From the NCBI RefSeq assembly GCF_014873915.1, contig NZ_JADBEJ010000008.1, forward strand, positions 992,001 through 1,056,000: DNA of 64,000 nt. The letters run 5' to 3'. Positions 58,146 to 64,000 of this stretch are shown piece after piece. Both the position numbers and the translations under genes were made by a program. The notes under the pieces are model-generated. The model was not told the origin of the DNA. It saw only the letters and a program-made list of their open reading frames with translations, and searched no databases. This DNA comes from Amycolatopsis roodepoortensis (GTDB lineage: Bacteria; Actinomycetota; Actinomycetes; Mycobacteriales; Pseudonocardiaceae). The stretch's first letter is position 1; each line of letters starts with the position of its first letter.

Positions 58146-59293
58146 CGCGATTCGGCGGCGGTGCGCGGCGCTGGGGCGAGATTGAGCAGTTCCTCCAGCG
58201 CGGCCACCGACAACGCGGCGGCATTGCCGTCACCGTAAGGGTTTCCGGCGTGCGTCGGATGGAGGTCGCCACGCAGGACCTTCGCCGCGGTGTCCGCGAT
58301 GAGACCGGTGTCCGTCCCGACCAGCCAGGCGCAGCCCGCCTCAATGGCTTCGCGCCGTTCGGTGACGTCGCGGAGCACGAGGACGGGCGTGCCGAACGTC
58401 GGCGCTTCCTCTTGGATACCACCGGAATCGGTCAGGACGAGTTCCGCGAGCCGCAGCGCGCGCACGAGGTCGGGATACTCGAGCGGCTCGGTGATCGTCA
58501 CCCGCGGGGTCCCGCCGAGTGCGGTCGTCACCTGATCCCGCACCGCCGGATTGGGATGCACCGGGAACAGCACTTGGACGTCGCTGTGCTCCGCGACGAT
58601 CAGTTCGATGGCGGCCAGCGTGCGGCTCAACGGCTCGCCCCAGGACTCGCGCCGATGCGACGTCACGAGGACGAGGCGTTCACCGGCCTCGGCGATTTCC
58701 ATCTCCAGCAAGGCGAGCGCGGTGTCCCGCGCCGGGAGATCCCGCTCGGCGATCGCGATCACGGCGTCGACGACGGTGTTGCCGGTGACCGCGATCCGCT
58801 GGCGCGGAACACCTTCCGTGCGCAGGGCGGCCGCGGCGGCCGGTGTCGGCGCGAGATGCAGGGCGGCGATCCGCGAGATCATCTGCCGTGTCCCCTCTTC
58901 GGGGAACGGCGCGGCGAGGTCGTGCGTGCGCAGGCCCGCTTCCAGATGCACGACCGGGATGCCCTGCCAGAACGCGGCGAGCGCGCCGGCCAGCCCCGTC
59001 GTGGTGTCGCCCTGGACGACGACCGCGGCCGGGGAGACACGGCGCAGCACGTCGTCGAGCGCGGGCAGTAGCCCGGAAACGAGTTCCGCCTGGGTGCCGG
59101 TGGTCCTGGGCGGGGTGTCGAGCCAGGCGTCGACCGGCAGTCCGAACGGGATCAGCGCCTGTTCGACCATGCCCTGATGCTGTCCGCTGTGGACGACGAA
59201 GGGCCGTAGGTGCGGGTGCTCCGCCAGCGCCAACGCCAGCGGCGCGAGCTTGACCGCCTCCGGCCGCGTTCCGGCCAGCAACATCACATCCAC
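58142..59293 (-). CDS. wecB: UDP-N-acetylglucosamine 2-epimerase (non-hydrolysing)
   Basis: 383 residues from GTG 59293 (GAGGAG 9 bp upstream). Converts UDP-GlcNAc to UDP-ManNAc for wall or exopolysaccharide building blocks. Motifs LLAGTRPEAVKLAP, HSGQHQGM, VQGDTTTG, HLEAGLRTHD, FPEEGTRQMI, TSHRRESWG and TDSGGIQEEAPT. Two other starts (GTG 59287, ATG 59284) are possible. Alone on its strand next to the exosortase locus. Confidence 0.93.
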   Translation of the reverse strand: MDVMLLAGTRPEAVKLAPLALALAEHPHLRPFVVHSGQHQGMVEQALIPFGLPVDAWLDTPPRTTGTQAELVSGLLPALDDVLRRVSPAAVVVQGDTTTGLAGALAAFWQGIPVVHLEAGLRTHDLAAPFPEEGTRQMISRIAALHLAPTPAAAAALRTEGVPRQRIAVTGNTVVDAVIAIAERDLPARDTALALLEMEIAEAGERLVLVTSHRRESWGEPLSRTLAAIELIVAEHSDVQVLFPVHPNPAVRDQVTTALGGTPRVTITEPLEYPDLVRALRLAELVLTDSGGIQEEAPTFGTPVLVLRDVTERREAIEAGCAWLVGTDTGLIADTAAKVLRGDLHPTHAGNPYGDGNAAALSVAALEELLNLAPAPRTAAESR

Positions 59294-59397
59294 GCGTTCG
59301 CGCTCCTCATCCACATTTCGAGTGTCCCGCAAAACGCGGGTGATGGCCGCCGGCGCGCGAGGGGCCCACGCCGGCGGCCGTTCCTTCCGGGGAAGCG

Positions 59398-59577
59398 TCA
59401 GCTCCCCATCTCGCCGAGCCGTTTCGTGCGGCGATAGCCCGCGATGACCGCGATGGTTCCGAGAACCAGCAGGATCACCCCGACGGCCAGCCACCAGCCG
59501 ACATCGGCCCCGGTGGCGGCGAGGGCACCCACCCCGCCACCGGCGACGCCGACTCCGGCGCCAGGCAACTTGTACAT
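59398..59577 (-). CDS. 59-residue mini-protein made of a sortase-type sorting signal
   Basis: MYKLPGAGVGVAGGG leads directly into LAATG, then a hydrophobic helix (WWLAVGVILLVLGTIAVIAG) and a basic tail YRRTKR. This looks like an LAxTG sortase-E sorting signal with almost nothing before it and no signal peptide. It lies 21 bp downstream of the choice-of-anchor P gene and has its own GAGGT ribosome binding site, so it is probably co-expressed. It may be a small membrane peptide, an anchor partner or a degraded surface-protein end. Confidence 0.6.
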   Translation of the reverse strand: MYKLPGAGVGVAGGGVGALAATGADVGWWLAVGVILLVLGTIAVIAGYRRTKRLGEMGS

Positions 59578-59598
59578 TTCGACCTCACTTCACCCAGG

Positions 59599-60375
59599 TC
59601 AGGCGGTGGTCGCCGGACGCCGGTTGCGGACGACGCGGATACCGACCGGGATGGCGACGGCACCGAGCAGGCCGAGACCGATCCACAGCCCCGCGCCCGA
59701 AGCGAGCGGCACGGGCAGACCGGCCGGACCGCAGGTCGCCGACGAGACGATCACGTCACCGGAACCGAGCGGGGTGAGGGCTTCGCCGAGCAGCTTCACG
59801 TGGATGGCGTTGACCGTGAGGCTGCCGTCCTGGTTCTTGATCTGCTCGTTCAGGATGATCGTCGCGACGTTGACGGTGCCGAGGCCGACCTTGATCTGCG
59901 TGTTCGGCGCGGGCGTCGAGTCGACCGTCCCCGCACTGCCGAGGTTCGCGCCGACCAGGTTGGTCGCACCCTGCACACCCTTCTGGGTCGCGGTGCAGGT
60001 GGCTTCGACGACCTTGACGCCGACGTTACCGAGTGCGCTCTTCAGCAGCGGCAAACCGACATCGGCGGTGCTGGCCTTGGCGGTCACGGCACCGGAGTTG
60101 TCATCGCGCTTGGCTTCGGTGTTGATCGCGCCCGCGGTGAGCACGCCGGTGAGGTCGACCTTCGCGAGGCTGTTGGCGGTCGGCCCGGAGGTCTTCGCCT
60201 CGGCGAGCGGCCCGGCTTTCACCGCGTCGAGGCCGAGGAGTTTCACATCGACCTTGACGCCGTACGCGGAGCCGTCGCCGGGGGCCGCCGAGGCGGGCGC
60301 CGCGCCGGCGATGGCCACGCTCGCCACCACAGCGGCGAGCAGTCCACCTCGTCGCAAGAGGTGCGTGTTCTTCAA
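59599..60375 (-). CDS. Choice-of-anchor P-type surface protein
   Basis: 258 residues from TTG 60375, which follows GGAGG at 5 bp; reading from 60438 would put 21 unlikely residues first. Signal peptide MKNTHLLRRGGLLAAVVASV to about ASA-APG, then a beta-rich domain (SAYGVKVDVKLLGLDAV, LTVNAIHVKLLG) with two Cys. A C-terminal helix (SGAGLWIGLGLLGAVAIPVG) with RVVRNRR follows. I judge it a target of the exosortase P encoded divergently at 60756. Family assignment is from memory of this architecture. Confidence 0.72.
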   Translation of the reverse strand: MKNTHLLRRGGLLAAVVASVAIAGAAPASAAPGDGSAYGVKVDVKLLGLDAVKAGPLAEAKTSGPTANSLAKVDLTGVLTAGAINTEAKRDDNSGAVTAKASTADVGLPLLKSALGNVGVKVVEATCTATQKGVQGATNLVGANLGSAGTVDSTPAPNTQIKVGLGTVNVATIILNEQIKNQDGSLTVNAIHVKLLGEALTPLGSGDVIVSSATCGPAGLPVPLASGAGLWIGLGLLGAVAIPVGIRVVRNRRPATTA

Positions 60376-60755
60376 CTGGTCCTCCGAATTGATTGGTGGG
60401 GGAGTTTCTCTTGATCTGCGGTCGGCACGAGGGCACAACCGCCGCGGACGAATCCTCAGCTGGCCTGACTCGGCTCGCGGACCGTCTATCGGTGAGTGTT
60501 TCTTAAATTGAACAAAAAACTGCGAGGATCACCGGATCAGGTGATCTTGCGGGACATTTACCGCAGGTCGCCGGAGGCGTCACTCTTTCGGCCTAGTCAG
60601 TTTCTCCACGATCGTGCCGAAAGGGCCCATGATCACGTTGGAAATGTGAACCCCGGTCGAAAGGGCCGGTTCCCGCTGGCTTACTCTCGTCGGCGAGTTC
60701 CTGTCCGCTGTGCCGGATCCCCGTCGTCTGCTGCGTCTTTCCTGAGAGGGTCACC
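60376..60755. promoter_or_regulatory. Divergent control region of the exosortase P locus
   Basis: 380 bp between the anchored protein gene (-) and the exosortase gene (+). It includes an AT-rich patch (TTCTTAAATTGAACAAAAAA, 60500-60519), rare in this genome, followed by a 7-bp perfect hairpin GATCACC / GGTGATC at 60527-60546. Promoters for both directions probably lie here, but I cannot fix -35/-10 hexamers. No gene is supported inside. Confidence 0.45.
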
Positions 60756-61310
60756 GTGGCCGTTGCGAGCGCTCCTTTGCCGAGTTCCAGCCGGTTTCCG
60801 CTGCGTATGGCGGTGCTGGCGGTGCTCGCCGTCGCGGTCGGCCTGGTGCTGGCCGAACGTCTGTACCGGGTCTTCGAAGTGCAACTCTCCGGCCTGATAC
60901 TGAGGGTTATCACCACATCGGGTGTCTTCGTCGCCGGTGAACGCGAGACTGTCTACTTTGGGTTGTCGGGCGATACTCCACTCGGGTTAAGAATGACTCC
61001 GGAATGCTCGTCGGCATTCATGTTGCTGCCACTGCTTCTGGTGACCGCCGTCATGTTGTATTTCCGTCCGAAAAATGCGAAGCGACTCTTCACCTCGTTG
61101 CTCATTTCCGCGATCGTCGTCATTCTTGTCAATCAGATGAGGGTTTTGGCCATCGTCGGTCTCGTGAACGTGATGGGTATCGACGAAGGTTATTACTGGG
61201 GACACACCCTGCTCGGTTCGATGGTCAGCGTCCTCGGCGGCGCGATCGCCCTCGTGCTGTTCGTCTGGCTGAGCACCCGCAAGCCCCGTGCCGAACGCGT
61301 GGCCGCCTGA
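60756..61310 (+). CDS. xrtP: Exosortase P-type membrane transpeptidase
   Basis: 184 residues, about five transmembrane helices. The exosortase/archaeosortase catalytic triad is visible: Cys84 in TPECSSAF, Arg129 in NQMRVLAIVGL and His150 in YYWGHTLLG. Such enzymes cleave a short motif before a C-terminal helix and transfer the protein to an envelope acceptor. GTG 60756 after GAGAGGG. The glycosyltransferase gene downstream overlaps by 1 bp, a pairing seen for exosortases. Confidence 0.85.
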   Translation: MAVASAPLPSSSRFPLRMAVLAVLAVAVGLVLAERLYRVFEVQLSGLILRVITTSGVFVAGERETVYFGLSGDTPLGLRMTPECSSAFMLLPLLLVTAVMLYFRPKNAKRLFTSLLISAIVVILVNQMRVLAIVGLVNVMGIDEGYYWGHTLLGSMVSVLGGAIALVLFVWLSTRKPRAERVAA

Positions 61311-62698
61311 TGGGCGGCGGCTCGATCAAGATCCTGCTGGCGATCACGCAGGCGTTCGCGCTCACGATGAGCGTGGCGTTCATCGTGTACGTGGTCGTGA
61401 TCGTCGTGCCGTACCTGCGGCGCAAACCCGCCCCCGTCGGCGACGCCGCCGACTTCACCTGGCACTTCTTCGTTCCGTGCCGGGACGAACAGACCGTCAT
61501 CCGGGAAACGGTGCGGTACCTGCGGTCGACGTTCCGGCACGCGCATGTCTGGGTCGTCGACGACGACTCCGAGGACCGCACGGCGCGGGTGGTGAGGTCG
61601 ATCTGGCGCCGCAACGGCGGCTACGACCCGTACCTGCACCTCGTTCCCCGGCGCCGTCCGGAGGCGAGGACGGGCAAGGGCGACGCGCTCAACGCGGCGT
61701 ACCAGGCGCTCAACGACTGGATGGGCCCGGACGCGAGCCGTGACGACGTGGTCGTCGTGGTCGTCGACGCGGACGGGCGGCCGGCGGCGAACTGCCTGGA
61801 GGTGTGCGCCGCGGACCATCTCTTCGGCGACGAGACGATCGGCGCCGTCCAGCTCGACGTCTGGATGGGCAACGCCGACACCCGGCCGCCGGGGAAGAAC
61901 TGGTTTTCGCGTGCTTTCGGGCTGAAACTGGCCCAGATGCAGGATCTGGAGTTCCGCACGGCCATCGCGGCCATCCAGACCTCGCGCGGCTTCACCGGCA
62001 CGATCTCCATGGGCGGCAACGGTCAGTTCACGCGACTGTCCGCATTGGACTCGATCGCCGGGCCGGACGAACAGCCGTGGCGCGGTTCGCTGCTGGAGGA
62101 TTTCGAACTCGGCGTGCACCTGCTGACCGCGGGCTGGCGGACCGGCTACACCCCGGATTCCCATGTGAAGCAGGAAGGTCTGTACAGCCTGCGGCGGTTC
62201 CTGGTGCAGCGCACGCGCTGGGGCCAGGGCACGATGCAGTGTTCGCGATATCTCCGGCGGATCTGGGATTCACCGCACGTGAGCACGCTGGGCGCGGCGG
62301 AGATGATGTACTACCTCGCGCAGCCGTGGATGCAGCTGCTCGGCTCGTTGCTCTACCCGATCCCGTTCATCCTGCTGCTCTTCAGCACCGCCGGCGATCC
62401 GGCGCAGGTGTGGACCTGGTTCGCCGACGACGGCGCGTGGATCCTGTTCGCCATCTACGGTTCGTTCGGGCTGCTGCCGTTCATCGTCTGGGGCCCGATC
62501 TACCAGTTCAAATGCCTGAAGAGCCGCAATGTCCTACGTGGACTGGGGATGGGCTTCGCCTACGCGCTGTACATCTACACGTTCTACATCACGTCGTGGC
62601 GGGCGCTGTTCCGGCTGGTGCGCGGCCGCAACGGCTGGTCGAAGACGCGGCGGAACACCGAGCACGCCCCCGGGGTCAAGGTCGCGCTGGACTCCTGA
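61310..62698 (+). CDS. Processive family 2 glycosyltransferase
   Basis: 462 residues. N-terminal membrane helix (about 12-36), GT-A domain with VWVVDDDSED, VVVVVDADGRP (DxD), MGGNGQFTR, LLEDFELGVHL (catalytic Asp) and QRTRWGQGTMQ (QxxRW, the mark of processive synthases). Three or four helices follow (YLAQPWMQLLGSLLYPIPFI and later). It may make or extend the glycan or lipid acceptor used with the exosortase. ATG overlaps the xrtP stop by 1 bp. Confidence 0.88.
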   Translation: MGGGSIKILLAITQAFALTMSVAFIVYVVVIVVPYLRRKPAPVGDAADFTWHFFVPCRDEQTVIRETVRYLRSTFRHAHVWVVDDDSEDRTARVVRSIWRRNGGYDPYLHLVPRRRPEARTGKGDALNAAYQALNDWMGPDASRDDVVVVVVDADGRPAANCLEVCAADHLFGDETIGAVQLDVWMGNADTRPPGKNWFSRAFGLKLAQMQDLEFRTAIAAIQTSRGFTGTISMGGNGQFTRLSALDSIAGPDEQPWRGSLLEDFELGVHLLTAGWRTGYTPDSHVKQEGLYSLRRFLVQRTRWGQGTMQCSRYLRRIWDSPHVSTLGAAEMMYYLAQPWMQLLGSLLYPIPFILLLFSTAGDPAQVWTWFADDGAWILFAIYGSFGLLPFIVWGPIYQFKCLKSRNVLRGLGMGFAYALYIYTFYITSWRALFRLVRGRNGWSKTRRNTEHAPGVKVALDS

Positions 62699-62713
62699 CC
62701 CCGGGGACGGCTT

Positions 62714-64000
62714 TCAGAGCGCGGGCAGGATCCGGACGTCATCCGCCTTCACGAAGGCGATGCGGTGTCCGAACTGGATCTGCACGTACTTCGTCTTGCC
62801 CTTGACGACCACGTGGTTCGCCGGGTCGAACGTCGTCGCCGAGTAGTACTCGGAGCCGAGCACGTTGCCGACGGAGTACCGCTGCCCGGCCGAGAACGTG
62901 TACGGCAGCGGGACGACCTGCTGTACCGGAACGTTCGCCGGGTAGGCCTCGGCTTCGGGGTACGCGCGGCCGAACACCGGCACGGTCGCCAGGCCGGGCT
63001 TCGGCGTGACGACCAGGCCGAACGCCGGGCTCGTCGTGCGCTGGTCGCGGAACCAGCCCTTCTGGCCGAGGTACCAGATCGCCGTCCAGCCGTCACGGCG
63101 CTCGGCGACGACGTACCGCTGGCCGGTCTCGGCCCGGCTGCCGATGTCGGAAACGGCCATCGTGCTCGCCGAACCGTCCGGGCGCAGGCCGATGTCCTTG
63201 AGCAGCGGCGCCGAGTCGCTCGGCTCACTGCGCAGCACGACCGAACCGGAACCCCTTGCCGGGCAAGGCTTTCCGGCGGCCTCGCAGCCGGTGAACGCGG
63301 GCTGGTTCGTGGCGAAGTCCGGGGTGATGGTCACCAGCGGTGAGCCGGGACGGCCGAAACCGGAAAGCGGCGCGCCCATCAGGTCGAAGTAGTGCGCCCA
63401 GTCCCAGTACGGGCCCGGATCCCAGTGCATGCCCCGGATCGTCGAGGGGAGCGTGCCGGGGACGTTGTCGTGGCCGAGGATGTGCGCGCGGTCGAGCGGG
63501 ATGTCGTACTTCCGCGCGAGGTAGCCGACGAGCTTCGCGGAGGTGCGGTACATCGCCTCCGTGTACCAAGTGCCCTTCGCGGCGAAGCCTTCGTGCTCGA
63601 TGCCGACGGACTTCGCGTTGACGTACCAGTTGCCCGCGTGCCAGGCGACGTCCTTGGTCGGCACGTGCTGCGCGATCTGGCCGTCGGACGAGCGGATCGT
63701 GTAGTGCCAGCTCACGTACGTCGGGTCGGTGACGAGGTCCATCGCCGTGTCCCAGTAGCCCTCGGTGTCGTGGATGATGATGTATTCGACCTTCTGGCTC
63801 TTCGGCCGGTCCGCCTTGTCGTGGTTGCCGTAGTCGTTGTTCGGCAGCTCCTGGTACGGCGCCGGCACCGAAAGGCACGAGATCTTCTTCGGGCACTCGA
63901 TCTTCGGGTCTTCGGCCTGGGCGCGCGCCGGGCTCGCCGGTGACGCGGCGAGGGTGACTTTCTGGCCGTCGTCGGTCCTGCGGCTGACGCCCTTGGAGAT
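62714..64000 (-). CDS. N-acetylmuramoyl-L-alanine amidase, 5' end beyond window
   Basis: The frame is open to the window edge, so the start is missing (428 residues present). Amidase_2 domain with EYIIIHDTEG (zinc His), SWHYTIRSSDGQIAQHVP, VGIEHEG and ILGHDNVPGTLP. The C-terminal part has beta-rich SH3-like repeats (GQRYVVAERRDGWTAIWYLG, VQIQFGHRIAFVKADDV) likely to bind wall polymers. Upstream residues (LAASPASPARAQAEDP) suggest an exported protein. Cuts the bond between muramic acid and L-Ala. Convergent with the GT2 gene, 15 bp apart. Confidence 0.9.
   Translation of the reverse strand: MSKGVSRRTDDGQKVTLAASPASPARAQAEDPKIECPKKISCLSVPAPYQELPNNDYGNHDKADRPKSQKVEYIIIHDTEGYWDTAMDLVTDPTYVSWHYTIRSSDGQIAQHVPTKDVAWHAGNWYVNAKSVGIEHEGFAAKGTWYTEAMYRTSAKLVGYLARKYDIPLDRAHILGHDNVPGTLPSTIRGMHWDPGPYWDWAHYFDLMGAPLSGFGRPGSPLVTITPDFATNQPAFTGCEAAGKPCPARGSGSVVLRSEPSDSAPLLKDIGLRPDGSASTMAVSDIGSRAETGQRYVVAERRDGWTAIWYLGQKGWFRDQRTTSPAFGLVVTPKPGLATVPVFGRAYPEAEAYPANVPVQQVVPLPYTFSAGQRYSVGNVLGSEYYSATTFDPANHVVVKGKTKYVQIQFGHRIAFVKADDVRILPAL

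Noticed and set aside
59325..59341. Further palindrome copy (CCCGCAAAACGCGGG)
   Set aside because: Only a partial resemblance, without the TTAG/CTAA core; probably chance.
1..64000. tRNA or rRNA genes
   Set aside because: No cloverleaf-like or rRNA-like stretch was noticed in any intergenic gap.

Overview
ORGANISM. High-GC actinobacterial chromosome, with G/C-rich third codon positions, many GTG starts and strong Shine-Dalgarno sequences. Gene order follows the region that in Mycobacterium tuberculosis runs from infA-rpmJ-rpsM-rpsK-rpsD-rpoA-rplQ-truA through the ESX-4 locus, rplM-rpsI-glmM and glmS to nnr, alr and tsaE-tsaB-rimI-tsaD. Protein style (Pro/Gly/Met-rich type VII substrates, a FAAL, an exosortase P locus) suggests Pseudonocardiales, perhaps Amycolatopsis; the genus is an inference. 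LAYOUT. 1-4517: four-helix membrane protein, LysE exporter, then secY-adk-map. 5062-10005: infA-rpmJ-rpsM-(new small basic ORF)-rpsK-rpsD-rpoA-rplQ-truA. 9975-29443: a DUF559 endonuclease-like gene, then an ESX-4-like type VII secretion locus (eccE, eccB, mycP, eccD, eccC, Hsp70-like Rv3446c-type protein, EspC/WXG substrates, two WXG100 genes), a DUF4333 protein and a lipoprotein. 29720-32282: rplM-rpsI-glmM. 32367-41870: two duplicated three-gene substrate cassettes (EspC-like, large WXG protein, small acidic-tail protein) separated by a cytochrome P450, a fatty acyl-AMP ligase and an acyl carrier protein. 42152-52754: a/b-hydrolase, glmS, nnr, DeoR-xylB-ABC ATPase, alr, a/b-hydrolase, tsaE. 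52826-55578 (minus): acyl-CoA carboxyltransferase and malonyl/acyl-CoA synthetase. 55964-59293: tsaB-rimI-tsaD and convergent wecB. 59398-62698: exosortase P-type surface-protein locus (choice-of-anchor P protein, a 59-residue LAATG mini-protein, exosortase, processive GT2). 62714-64000: a partial N-acetylmuramoyl-L-alanine amidase. MOST UNUSUAL. About 43 copies of one short palindrome (half-site near CGCGTTTAGC and its inverse complement, two-base centre) are scattered through the window: singly, in clusters 35-65 bp apart, at gene ends where they supply stop codons, and inside eight coding sequences. Where an in-gene copy lies in a reading frame that would contain a stop, the copy carries a base change that removes it. 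HOW THE GENES WORK TOGETHER. The window joins translation and transcription core genes, cell-wall precursor supply (glmM, glmS, alr, wecB, amidase), t6A tRNA modification (tsaB/D/E) and a full type VII secretion machine with expanded substrates.
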